A program made the position numbers and the translations under genes. Positions 24,151 through 34,489 of a DNA stretch of 64,000 bases are shown in pieces. The notes under the pieces were generated by a model. The model ran no database searches and was not told the origin of the DNA. It saw nothing but the letters and a program-made list of their open reading frames with translations. Origin of the DNA: Anastrepha obliqua (taxonomy: Eukaryota > Arthropoda > Insecta > Diptera > Tephritidae); assembly GCF_027943255.1 (NCBI RefSeq), contig NC_072895.1, forward strand, positions 29,114,001 to 29,178,000. The letters are read 5' to 3'. The first letter of the stretch is position 1. Each line of letters opens with the position of its first letter.

Positions 24151-25672
24151 TCAGTCTTGCGTTTGTTTCGTTAAGCTATTTTGATTTCTGACGGGGTAGG
24201 TCATTAGCCTGTCGCTACCAGTCCTAAATAGTGGGAATGCCTACCTGTCGTTGCTTAGCAACAACGCCTTCCTACTGCTTGGAGCGCCATCTGTGTTTCA
24301 CAATTTTTTGCCAGAAGGATCGCACAGATGGTTGAGGACTTCTCTTATATGCACATGGATAAATGTTGTTATGCCATCCTTTACGTGGAAACTTATTACA
24401 TCTACTCCACTTTCAGCTTTAAAACTATGGCTTATACCCTTTTGTTGCAATTATTTTTTGACGCCGTACTCGCAACCTCAAGACACTCTTCCAAATTTGC
24501 TGCTGCGACTTGCTGGTTTTCAATAGGTGTAAAAATTTTAGAAATATTTCTTTGCTTGATTTATTTTCTCTCTATATGAGTTCAAATCTTCAATTTAAAG
24601 CTTTCCATATGAGAAAAAAAACACCCTTTAGTCACACATTTTTAAATTTCTTTTCTGGTTTTTTTTGTTTTGGTTAGAAAAATTTAAAAAATCTTGTTGA
24701 ATTGTGTAAGTGGCACAATTGGCGCGAAGGGCATAGCGGATCGCGATTCATTGAGTTGTGCGGCCGCACAACTTCCCCAATTAAAAGAACAAACACATTT
24801 TCGTTTCAATGCTGCCAATGTCGATGTGGCAGCGGTACAATTTAGCTATTTTTGTTAATATTATTTTGCAATTTGATTTTTGAAAGTGTGTGTTTTAAAG
24901 AAATAGAAACAAAAGAGAGATTAACTATAATAAAAACCAAAACAAAAAAAAAATCCAAAAGGTATCAAGAACTGACGCTACAAGTGTTCAAGTGGGCCTT
25001 CTGTTGAAAAAGAAAAATAGTGAGCGGGAATGCTCATTCAGATTTAGTTGACTTCCTAAATTAGGAATGATGTTTCATAATTTTTTTTATATTTTTGATT
25101 TATACACCAAATATTTTTTATTTTTTATTTTTGTGCGCTTGCTGTCAGCACTAAGCGCTGTGGTTTAATTGAAAAAAATGTTAATGAAAATTAAAAAAAA
25201 AAATTAAAATAACTAAAAGATTCTTGCCTATCAGAACATGACATTTCTATGTGGCTCATCATTTATTTCAACCAATTTATAATATATTAAATGTCTAAAA
25301 AATTGAAATAAACCACAAAAGTAAATATAAAAAGAACGAAAACTAGAAAATAACGACATTCTACTATATTTAATGTGTATACTTAACACAGTTCGAAGTG
25401 TGTCTGTGATAAAAAAGTGATTTGTAGAGCTCTTTGCTGTGACATGCCAACCCACGCCAATAGAATTTAAATATCGTTTGCATCTGTTCGCCGGCAAATT
25501 TATAATTTTTGTTTTTGGTTTTAAATGAGTTTACAAGTGGGGTTGGCAGCGCGAAAATTCTATGCGAATAGTGAATAAATTATATATCCTAACAAAAACA
25601 ACAACCGCATAGACAACAGCATAAAAGAAAGAAAAAATTTAATTTTGCTGAATTCGTAAACTAAATGAAAAA
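24151..25672. other. Intronic sequence upstream of the candidate start exon
   Basis: No repeat is recognised from about 24600 to 25670. It contains a G+C-rich patch (24720-24850) with a perfect 20 bp palindrome at 24754-24773 and is otherwise A+T-rich. As the region just upstream of the candidate alternative start exon at 25673, it is the likely place for that promoter. No clear TATA/Inr combination can be fixed by eye. Confidence 0.4.
24754..24773. promoter_or_regulatory. Perfect 20 bp palindrome centred on GCGGCCGC
   Basis: TTGTGCGGCCGCACAA plus two further matched bases on each side form a perfect inverted repeat with no spacer. It lies in a G+C-rich island about 900 bp upstream of the candidate start exon. 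A dimeric transcription-factor site is possible; function is inferred only from position and symmetry. Confidence 0.3.
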
Positions 25673-25764
25673 ATGGGCAACGGTTGTTCGAAATGTTGTC
25701 AATGCAACGAACACAAACAATACCACGGCACACTTTCATCAGCCTCGTCCGTTTATAGAAGAAG
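25673..25764 (+). CDS. Strn-Mlck: Candidate alternative first exon with N-myristoylation signal
   Basis: The ATG at 25673 has A at -3 and an in-frame stop upstream at 25649. The frame encodes MGNGCSKCCQCNEHKQY, then a Ser-rich stretch and YRRR, ending at donor GAAG/GTACAT in phase 2. Gly2, Ser6 and Lys7 fit the N-myristoylation consensus, and Cys5, Cys8, Cys9 and Cys11 could be palmitoylated. Both 31744 and 32776 accept phase 2. Joining to 32776 gives a clean linker (YRRS-IPNNAPPP) and an intact Ig 4, whereas joining to 31744 would begin inside Ig 1. An overlapping ATG at 25665 in another frame encodes an unremarkable 42-residue peptide. It could instead be exon 1 of a different gene, or chance. 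No transcript evidence is available. Confidence 0.5.
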
Positions 25765-26014
25765 GTACATTGAACTATCAGATTTTGTAATAAATTTAAT
25801 TTACTACTTTTAATAAAAACATATTTATTTATAATTGTTTTTTTGTGAGTGTGTGCCAAAAATTAATGGATGTAGACCAAGGAAGTGCGGCTATTACATT
25901 TATATTCACATAATTATATGATCTTTTGAAATCGTTTTAAGGGTAAAAAAATTACAGAAAAGTTGGAAATTTATACACTTTTTTAAACCTCCGTTGGACA
26001 GCTTTTTTTAAATC
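25765..26014 (+). other. Intronic sequence after the candidate start exon
   Basis: A+T-rich and non-coding. Confidence 0.4.
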
Positions 26015-26205
26015 TTCGTTTGGTCGCCCGGGTCTGGCCGTTTTGTGTCCTGTTCGAGGACCCTTTTTAAAAGGTTGTTTCCATAAATCGATAGAAATTC
26101 AATTTTAGGCAGCTCAAGTCGTTAGCTATAATAGATATATGTTGAATTCACGTCCAAAGTCGAGGATGTCTGGCCAGACCCGTTGCCCAACGGAGGGTTA
26201 AGGGA
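26015..26205 (-). mobile_element. LINE fragment, third copy of the 17950 family
   Basis: It contains CGCCCGGGTCTGGCCG, then CCATAAATCGATAGAAATTC, matching the endonuclease-to-linker part of the copies at 18420-18510 (other strand) and 22720-22930. It ends near CCCAACGGAGGGTTAA, which is also seen at 22900-22918. Only this short piece is present. Confidence 0.65.
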
Positions 26206-26340
26206 TTATATACAGTTAGAAGGCAGAAAGAAAGCGATTTTTCCAGAATTTCTTTTGAGAAAATTTTTAAATTTAGTGATCTAAAAATTTGTACACATAT
26301 TATCTTATCTTTTAACTGTTGCTGTTAGTAAAAATATTTA

Positions 26341-27264
26341 AAGGGTGGTTAAGTTTCAAGGGCCGGTGTTGCTTTGAATAAAGTACAATTTTTTTAAGAA
26401 ATTATTGTCATTTCTCTTTAATATGATAATATTGGTCTGGCTCAATTATGTATGCAACAAAATATCGGCCTCGGCGGCACAACTCCATCCGATGGTCCAA
26501 ATTTTCGATGACGCTGAGGCATAATTGAGGTTCTATGCCGTTAATGTGCCGAATTATCTCATCCTTTAGCTCTTGAATTGTTACTGGCTTATCGACGTAC
26601 ACCTTTTCTTTCAAATAACTCCAAAGAAAGAAGTCCAACGGTGTCAAATCACATGATCTTGGCGGCCAATTGACATCACCGCGACGTGAGATTATTCGGC
26701 CATCAAATTTTTCGCGCAAAAGAGCGATTGTTTCGTTAGCTGTGTGACAAGTGGCACCATCCTGTTGAAACCACATATCGTCCACATCCATATCTTCCAA
26801 TTCAGGCCATAAAAAGTTCGTTATCATCTCACGATAGCGAACACTATTCACAGTAACTGCCTGACCGGCCTCATTTTGGAAAAAATACGGCCCAATGATG
26901 TCGCCGGCCCATAAACCGCACCAAACAGTCACTCTTTGTGGGTGCATTGGTTTTTCGGCAATCACTCTTGGATTATCATTCGCCCTAATGCGGCAATTCT
27001 GCTTATTGACGAATCCACTGAGGTGAAATGTGTTTCATCACTGAAGATGATTTTCTTCACGAAGTGCGCGATATGCATTTTGATTTGAACGCCCGTTTTC
27101 ATAATAAGCCTGAATAACTTTAACGCGTTGCTCGATTCTGTATCTGTCCATGGTTCAAATTGAGTTTATCTAAAATTGAAAAATCTGGAATGAAATACAG
27201 AAAAAACTTGACATTTAGATGTGGTTCACATTCAACATCGGCCCTTAAAGTTTAACCACCCTTT
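26341..27264 (-). mobile_element. Tc1/mariner-superfamily element (41-residue D-D spacing), internally deleted
   Basis: Inverted ends AAGGGTGGTTAAGTTTCAAG and (other strand) AAGGGTGGTTAAACTTTAAG bound about 920 bp. The minus strand begins with a helix-turn-helix start (MDRYRIEQRVKVIQAYYENG, from about 27152) and then jumps to the first catalytic block IFSDETHF. After a frameshift it runs as an open frame of 185 codons (26408-26965). That frame has FQQDGATCHTA and CDLTPLDFF, with 41 residues between the second and third catalytic Asp. That spacing fits the DD41D group. The missing segment and frameshift make it non-autonomous. Confidence 0.82.
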
Positions 27265-27774
27265 TATTTTTAAAGGAGCCACAGCTGATTGCTTCTCTCA
27301 AAAAAGACGTTTTGCGGTGACCACTATATCTTTGAACTGGATCCACTGAAATTAAAAGCCAAACAGATTTCGTTAAAGTAATGTTAAATCTAGTAATTAA
27401 TCAAAGGAATAAGGAAAATAAAGTTTTTCGACAAAATGGCGGTTTCTCAAAAAAAAAAAAATCGATTTTTGACCAAAATTTTAGCCTTAAATTGCTTATA
27501 AAAAAATATTTATCGGTGAGAAAAAATTAAAATTAAAAAAAAGAGACTAGTTACTAAAAAATGTATTCAAGAAGCTCGTGTTAAAATTTCAGACTAATCG
27601 GTTAAGCCGTTTTCGAGTAATGTTGGTCACCGACTTTGAAAACCCCATTTTGAGAAAAACGCTCTACCGCATTTTACGGCCCTCTAAAACGCCTCTTCCA
27701 ATTCGCGTGTAACTTCGAAAATATTCACCGGAACGATAGTAAATTGTCTGTGGGTATTCTTAAATATATGTACA
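27265..27774. other. Intronic repeat-like sequence
   Basis: No coding. Phrases such as AATCGGTTAAGCCGTTTTCGA and TTTTGAGAAAAACGC resemble text inside the TTAA elements at 27779 and 35457, so this may be an older related repeat without clear ends. Confidence 0.35.
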
Positions 27775-27778
27775 TTAA

Positions 27779-28422
27779 AGGGGAAAGTCCATGTAGAAGC
27801 CTCAAAATCGGTCATTTTTTAACATATTTTTAAAGGTGATAAAATAATTATATTACTTTGAAGCTCTAACGCATTTTCATTTAACCTTTTGAGAGTACAA
27901 AAAAATTGTTTTCATTTTTCATGGCGGCTCAGGATCATTTCTTGTCGGCTGCCTACGGCGCGAGACCCCAAACTGCTCTATTTATTACTATTAATCTATC
28001 GATCGGAAACAAAAACATGAAATTGGTTTTTTTTATAACATATTAACGGAAATAATGAACCTATAAATTAAAAAAACAAGTATAAAATTAATTATAAAAT
28101 AAGCCTTTGAAAAAAAGGGCAGAACTTAGGGCTATTTTATTGACATTTTTAACCCCCAAAAAGTAATTTATCAACGCGAAATATCTGAAATTTTAAGTTT
28201 ATCCTTCCGATAATAATGTACAGAAAGGCCACACCAAACTTCAAACAAATCGGTCGTTAACTTTTTGAGCGCTCGGGCCGCTCTCTACATAGTTAATGGG
28301 CTATAGAAGCTATAATATTAGGAATTTCCGCATGAAAATTTCACAGTATATTCTTAAGATACTATACTTTCGAAATGTGGGAAAAAATCGATTTTTTGAA
28401 AATTTTACATGGACTTCCCCCT
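27779..28422. mobile_element. 644 bp TTAA-flanked MITE (family 1)
   Basis: TTAA at 27775-27778 and 28423-28426 enclose ends AGGGGAAAGTCCATGTAGAA and (other strand) AGGGGGAAGTCCATGTAAAA. There is no coding capacity. Its right part (28285-28420) is repeated at 34500-34540 plus 35070-35185, where another transposon has inserted. Confidence 0.8.
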
Positions 28423-28595
28423 TTAAGAAAATAAAATAAATTTTGTTTTTGAGAATTCTAACTGTATACATATAACTCTTATTCTTTTTGCAAAACTTAA
28501 ACCCTGTTCCCGCTAAAATCTTGCAAAAATGCTTATCTTCACTGTATTTATGTTCAATATCCAGCATCTTTTAACATCCACTAAAAAGGGCAAGC

Positions 28596-28922
28596 ATGGG
28601 CGTACGAGCTGGTCATGTTAAAAGAGCAATAAACTCTTCACCCAACATTGTACTCAATGTCATACTATCGAAGCTGGTGGCACTCACAAGGTCGGCCCTA
28701 ACCTGCACCGATCAGACCGGCCGTAAAAGTGATCAGTCTGCGGGTTTTGCTTACACAGTTGCCAACAAAGTGAAAGGTATTACTTGGAATGCGGATACCC
28801 TCTTCGAGTACTTAGAGAATCCCAAGAAATACAACCCAGGCACAAAGGTGATATTCGCCGGGCTGAAAAAGCCCAACGAGCGTGCTGGTCGTATTGCTTA
28901 CCTGAAAGCAGCTACCAAGTAA
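28596..28922 (+). pseudogene. Cytochrome c processed pseudogene
   Basis: An intronless copy of the somatic cytochrome c coding region. The second half is clean: [20 protein letters not shown], then [26 protein letters not shown] and AYLKAATK, ending in TAA at 28920-28922. In the first half the frame is shifted. Out of the long frame, codons at 28649-28663 read CTQCH, the haem-attachment motif, followed by [16 protein letters not shown] second shift near 28690-28705 restores the frame. The long open frame therefore lacks CXXCH and would not bind haem covalently. It lies inside an intron next to a LINE, consistent with LINE-mediated retrotransposition. No poly-A remnant is obvious. Confidence 0.92.
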
Positions 28923-28979
28923 ATCTAATCCACCAAAAACTATCAAGAACTGTAAAATAAGCTGCCGAAAAGTAAGCCA

Positions 28980-30200
28980 CCTCATTGATGCTTAACCCTT
29001 TGTTATTAAGGATTTAAACACAGTAAGCGGCGAAGGCGGCGTAAAGGCTCCAGTTAAACGGAGTCTGGGGAAATGAAGTAAGCACTGACCACTGTCAGAT
29101 ATACCACCAGTTGTCGGAGTGGTGCACGCTGTTCTCGATGCCAGTGGACAATCGGGTGCCTGTCGTTAGCTTCGCTAGGAAGTAGGATGTTTTGATCCCC
29201 TATAGAGATCAATGGTTAAGTCCAGAGAACCTATTAACGGAATATCAGCACACTTTCTACATCGACGGATCCAAAACCAGTGATGGTAGCGGATCTGGAT
29301 GGTACTTAAACGAAGACACTAAGTACTCCTATGCCACAGGACAGATGACCACGGTATTCCTTACAGAAGTCTATGCCATCTTGAATGTGGCATACTGGCT
29401 AATCGAGAAAAAGTGGTGGGGCAGCAGTATTGGAATTTGTAGTGACAGTCAAGCTGCACCGAAAGCCCTTGCTAACCCACGCCGCTCTTCGAAGTTAGTC
29501 TGTGAATGTAAGACAAAACTGAATATTTCTGCAAAACACAACAAAGTTAATCTTATTTGTGTGCCTGGTTATTGTGGTATTACAGGGAATGAGTTAGCTG
29601 ATAAATTGGCTAATGAAGGTTCTGCAAGTATGCCACTAAGCCCTGAACCCTTTTTAGGTGTTAATTCCGCATCGATTCAACTATGGACATCATGAAGTCT
29701 ACCCATAGAGGACGTTGGTCTGGGTTGAACTCGTGCAGAGTAGCCAAGTGCTTTGGGAAAGAACCAAACAGAAAAATAGCGAGCTTTCTCCTAAAACTCA
29801 GCAGAAAGGACCCGAGAGTAGTGGTGGGTGTAATCACTGGGCACAACGCATGTGGTCAGCATATGGCTGCCATGGGGGTCGTAGAAAGCCCGATATGCTC
29901 ATCCTGCCTTGAAGATGATAACACTGCAGAGCATTTTCTCTGTATCTGTCCTGCGTTTTCCAGAATCAGACTAAGGATATTGGGTTGCTATATACTGAGT
30001 ATGGATAAAGTTCATACTCTTCCTCTTCTGGATCTCCAAAGATTCATCAATGAATCCAAGAGATTTGTGGAAGAGTGACCTCAAACTAATTTATTCGTCT
30101 TACCATCCATAATGTATCTATCCTGTCTCTCTATTCTTTCTACTGAAATCTATCCGGGTGTAGTACAATGATCTCCTGACTGATCTAATCTAATATAAAC
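28980..30200 (+). mobile_element. Non-LTR retrotransposon 3' half: RNase H and Cys tail
   Basis: Frame 29192-29695 is an RNase H domain: FYIDGSKTSDGSGSGW, then TEVYAI, then CSDSQAAPKAL, then VPGYCGITGNELADKLA, giving the expected D-E-D(-D) order. After a frameshift, 29683-30078 carries the tail with GVITGHNACGQHM and CSSCLEDDNTAEHFLCICPA and a stop at 30076-30078. The 3' UTR ends in CTAATCTAAT near 30195. The upstream RT and endonuclease are missing (5' truncation). Confidence 0.85.
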
Positions 30201-30339
30201 ACAGTAAATCAATTCAATGGACATTTGCCACTAAGGCAAAGGTTACCGCATCTTTTTAAGAGCAAAGGTACACCTTTTAGTTTTAAATGGCTGGTACCTA
30301 ATATAACTCCAAAGCATTGAAGCATGGGATAAATGAATG

Positions 30340-31110
30340 CCCCCACTAACTACGATGGTATTAACCGCTTCAAGCTATTGATGAAATTCAAAGGGTGTGT
30401 GATATTTAAACCCGCAATATCTGCAGTTGTAGCAAAAAAGTGAGAGTACAAATGTCTAAATCTTTGCCCGACGAGAGCAGAGCAGAGAAGCTGAGAAGGA
30501 GGTGTTGAGCTTCTGCACAAATGACTTGAAGCAATCCCAAGTCTCACTGCATGAATACCTAACGGACAATGTCCGGTATCTACCGTTACCTACCAAATTC
30601 GAGAGCTGTGGCTTTGTTAGTCTTAGAAGTTCACTCGAGCGCATCCGATCTATCCGTGGCTGAAAGGAACACACGACTTTGCACGTTTACGCACTATCCC
30701 AGTGCTCGCTGAGTTGACGCGAGTCGCATTTTGCAGGAGTAGACCGCAAGTTCTCAGGAGAACTTCAATCCTCTCATTTTGCTTCGGGGTCTCCTGTTTA
30801 GCCGGCTCATCAGCCCAGCCCAGTTTCTCTTTATGCCACTGTGACCGGGAACCCAGATGAGTCCAATATTGAAGTATTCGGATGCAGTCGAGAGAGAAGC
30901 CAGGCATTTCTCGACTTATTTCAAACGCACAAACAACGAGACCAAGGCCCTAATTGCCGATGGCTTTCGGAGTAGATATTTATGTCCTTTACAGTAATTA
31001 CATAAGTGAGCAACCAATCCAATGCTTCTTTAATTGCGGCTATCTCCGGAAGCCTAAAATTGAGTTTGATGGGGAGTTCCTCGCAAAATACTCCCCCTCC
31101 AATTTTTCCA
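30340..31110 (-). mobile_element. Non-LTR retrotransposon 3' half, opposite strand
   Basis: From high to low coordinate the minus strand encodes RNase H pieces: EIAAIKEALDWLLT near 31040, VITVKDINIYSES near 30990 and IWVPGHSGIK near 30830. The tail follows, GHCPLGIHAVRLGIASSHLC near 30540, then AGLNITHPLNFINSLKR to 30355. Frame changes between blocks show decay. It is a different element from that at 28980-30200. Confidence 0.75.
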
Positions 31111-31743
31111 CAATATCTGAGTCGAAAGTTCCTATAGATTTACGTCTTGTTTTTTTAACACATTTTTTTTCTCTAAATAAGATTAATATTAGAAAAATCT
31201 AATATAGTTTTTTACATGTTCGTTCCATATTTTTAAGACTCTCCAATTACTTTTTTCACGAAAAATTTAAAACGGATTTGATCTCCTTGATTTACTGTTT
31301 ATTGCTATACCAAAGCGAATGGATCTGCGGGTGAACGAGGACAAAACGAAGGACCTCCTGTCGTCAAAAAAGCAGTCGGTATCATTGGAATACGCTAATA
31401 GTTGTACGCTCTTATAAAAAATTGTGCCCTTTCCGATTTAGATCAGTGATAACTCGTGACATTTGACCTGACTTTGAAGCCCTTTGCTTCATTAAAAGAA
31501 GACAAAAATTGTGTCTACTCGTTGCTTACTTTAAGCTTTGAGCTACGAGTAGTAGCAATGCATTTTGTGTCTTTCTTTCGGTCCCTGGAAAGTCAAAATC
31601 TATAAAAAAAGATTTTTATAAAAGTCATAGTTAGACATTTTGAGTGTTTGAGTGAGTGAATTTTTTTTTTTTGTTTCTATTTTTGTTTATACCTATTGTA
31701 ATTTTATTTTATTTACATTGTCTTTCATCTCTTCTGCCTATAG
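31111..31743 (+). other. Last part of the 25.8 kb intron
   Basis: It holds a possible LINE RT scrap at 31310-31400 (RMDLRVNEDKTKDLLSS in plus frame) and otherwise non-coding sequence. It ends with a long T-rich tract and the acceptor CTTCTGCCTATAG at 31731-31743. Confidence 0.6.
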
Positions 31744-32035
31744 GAGCCGTGGAGAATTACCAATTGAGAATTCCGATCGCTTTCGAATAACACAGACCAG
31801 CACCGCTGTGCAATTGGCCGTGGAGCACGTGCAACGGGAGGACGCCGGTCATTATACTTTGATAGCTAGAACGAAAGGCAACAATGTTATTCGCAAAGAT
31901 GTAGAGCTCATTGTCGAGGACAGATCGACGGGTGAGGATCCGCCTATATTTCTACGACGACTGGTCGATCTATCGGTGAAGGTGGGAACGCGTACTCGAT
32001 TGTTAGTCGAAATACGAAGTTCCACAGAGTTAAAG
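31744..32035 (+). CDS. Strn-Mlck: Giant muscle protein exon: second half of Ig 1, first half of Ig 2
   Basis: Acceptor CTATAG, donor TTAAAG/GTAAGC; it enters in phase 2 and leaves in phase 0. It completes Ig 1 with GELPIENSDRF, then EDAGHYTLIARTKGNN (the D-x-G-x-Y motif of the F strand, with Thr in place of the usual Cys) and VELIVED. A short linker and the start of Ig 2 follow (DPPIFLRRLVDLSVKVGTRT). Ig 2 has no cysteine in its B strand (LLVEIR), so these two domains probably lack the buried disulphide, common in muscle Ig domains. Confidence 0.85.
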
Positions 32036-32114
32036 GTAAGCTTTGGCTGACTTCTTTACTTACAGGAATGCTATTATACTTTCATATATGTACTCGTAAA
32101 TGCATACCGTATAG

Positions 32115-32599
32115 CTCACCTGGTACCGAAATGATCGCCGAATATGTGAAAACGATCGAATTAAAGAGATAAATGAGGGTAATTTCCACTATCTGGAAGT
32201 TAGTCCCGTTATTTTGGAGGATGGCGGCCAATGGATGGTTTTGGCTGAGAATTCGGGTGGACGCAATTCATGCATTGCTCATTTAAATGTATTAGTGCCA
32301 AAAGCCTACAAATCACCAGAGTTCATTGAGGAGTTACGTGCCGTGCTCACACAACAAGGCACTGTTTCACTCGAGTGTAAGGTGGTTGGTGTGCCCACAC
32401 CACAGTTGCGTTGGTTTAAGGATTCCAAAGAAATTAAGGCTGGTGATGTATTTGCGCTAACCGCCAATGTTGACGATCCCACATCATTGGGCACCTACAC
32501 CTGCGAGGCGGTCAACTGTATGGGCAAATCATATTCCAGTTCAAAGGTGCATGTAGTGGGACGTGGCAGTAGAGAAGGTTCACTTAAACCAGCTGACAG
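32115..32599 (+). CDS. Strn-Mlck: Giant muscle protein exon: rest of Ig 2 and all of Ig 3
   Basis: A 79 bp intron precedes it (acceptor GTATAG); donor GACAG/GTAAGC, phase 2. It begins LTWYRNDRRICENDRI, completing Ig 2 with the core Trp and EDGGQWMVLAEN. Then, after the VPKAYKSPEF linker, Ig 3 follows: LRAVLTQQGTVSLECKVVG, PTPQLRWFKD, GDVFAL, and [16 protein letters not shown]. Ig 3 has both disulphide cysteines. Its LRAVLT...ECKV...SLGTY...NCMG signature recurs in the Ig domains at 37080 and 37670, so these belong to one duplicated subtype. Confidence 0.88.
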
Positions 32600-32775
32600 G
32601 TAAGCACAAGACAATTGTAAGAAGAGCTCATTAACACTCACATCACTTGATGGCATTTATAAAATTATCAGTACAACAAGTAATTGGTTCTTATTATTTT
32701 TCTCTTTTACGCCTCTCTCGCGCTCATTAAATTCATGCTCTACATTTCACTCACATATTCATCGCTTGCGCATAG

Positions 32776-32867
32776 CATCCCCAACAATGCACCCCCGCCG
32801 ATATTTACGAACGAGCTGCGCAACGCGAGTGTCCGCATTGGTGAATCAATTGTACTCGGATGCCAAG
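32776..32867 (+). CDS. Strn-Mlck: Giant muscle protein exon: first part of Ig 4
   Basis: A 92 bp exon with acceptor GCGCATAG and donor CCAAG/GTAAGT, entering in phase 2 and leaving in phase 1. It encodes a Pro-rich linker (SIPNNAPPPIF) and strands A-B of an Ig domain (RNASVRIGESIVLGCQ). Joined to 36791 it gives [15 protein letters not shown], a correctly spaced C...W core. Both 32599 and the candidate start exon at 25764 could splice to it in phase. Confidence 0.8.
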
Positions 32868-34489
32868 GTAAGTGTGATTTTGTTGGTAGTAGTCGTGATC
32901 ATGATTGTGCCGTTGCTCAATACTCCCAATTTTTGGCCCATAGCCAATCACACAGTTGCCCGACAAGCAACGAGCAAAATAATGAGGTGGGCACGAAAAA
33001 ACAAACAAAATGTTTTCGCAAACTTGCGTCACTACTCAGTATAAGCATGCATGTATGTATGTACCTATGTCTGAGACAGGCGCGTTTATGCGCGAATGTA
33101 GCTGTCGCTGCTGGCGTTTAAACCGACAAATGGCTGTTGTCACATTGACGTTTCTTGCGATTGACGTTCGCACCTACATAAGTAGCCTGTGTGATCTACA
33201 TATCTGCATATAAGTACTTACATATGTGTATGTAAGTATTTTGCCAAGTTTGCTATGCGCAATAGGCACTTAATTGATTCTTTTCACGGAAACATTGAAA
33301 ATCTCAAACTTGAACTCGTCTAAATTGTTGGAACATTTGACGTGTTTGTGGTAGGTCAGCTACATTTTTGCTTGATCGTGTTGAGCATTGTGCTCATGTG
33401 CGCGTATGTGTGTGTGTTATTGCTTGTGTTGGTAAGTGGCTACGTGTGCTGCAAAAGCGAATTCGGTGATCAAAACAAATGGATGTCAAATGAAAATGGT
33501 ACAGCAATCGAATTGAGATTAATGGGGGAGCGCATGCATATAGGCAGAATGAGAACCGAGAACGCTTTCGTGTTTTGCGCCCGTTGGGATTCTTGCTCGC
33601 AGGTATAGTGCGAGTATGACTGCATGTGAATAGGCAAAAATATAGACAGTTATGCAGACATACTTTGGAGTTCTCATATGCAGATATTGCAGATGATTGT
33701 AATTTTAATCAGTATGCTGCAGATAATTTTCAATTTGTCTTTTATATTTTTTATATATGCACCCAACTTTATTTCTACATGGAAGATACGTTCCTTAAAA
33801 ATGCGTGAAAAAAATCGTGTAAAAAATATTTGCGATATGTGGTACATTTTGGGGTATGTTCCACAATTTTAAAAAATCGTGTAAGATGAAAAAAACTATA
33901 AAAACTAAATATTTTCCCAAAAACGCATGCAAAAAAAGTAATAATGAAATTCACTTCAAAAACAATTTATTTTTATTGCAAAAAAAAATAAAAAAAAGTA
34001 GTGTACAGTGAAAATTCAAGTCATAAGTACAAAACATATAAAAATTTTAATTAAAATTAGGAACAAAAAATCAGTTTCGCTAAAATTAATGGCTACTTGA
34101 TAATAATCGTGCACGTTTATTATGGATTGGACCAAAAATGCTACCATTAGTAGATATGTCAGATACTATTATATGTCCGATATGTCCAGCCCATCTGTCG
34201 GGTTTTATTCAAATTATTAACGGCTTCTGTTGTTTTTTGCACTGTAACAAAGTCTGTTATTAGCGACTGTGTTTTGTTCTCATGAGTTGTTTATAAAGGG
34301 TTTTCCAATACGGCATTTAAAAAAAAAAGTATGCGTTTTACGTCATAAATGTCACACATTAATTATGTTTAGAAAAGATTTTATCACAAATTTCAAAAAT
34401 CGATTCTATAGAGAAAACACTTTCGAATATTTAAAAAAAACCGCATCAAAAAATATTAAAAACTGCCGGAAAAAGTAGTTTCGATTAAA
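32868..34489 (+). other. First part of a 3.9 kb intron
   Basis: Intron 32868-36790. This part has TATGTATG simple sequence (33045-33065, 33205-33240). A hydrophobic plus-strand frame at 33342-33608 has no splice context or domain. Nothing else is recognised. Confidence 0.5.

Noticed and set aside
25665..25793. The 42-residue frame from ATG 25665 as the real start
   Set aside because: It lacks any recognisable motif, whereas the frame 8 bases later has a strong lipidation signal and a donor phase that fits downstream exons. I kept it only as a possible upstream frame.
33342..33608. Hydrophobic plus-strand frame resembling a membrane protein
   Set aside because: It has no splice context, no domain and lies in an intron. 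Its codon choice looks like random AT/GT-rich sequence.
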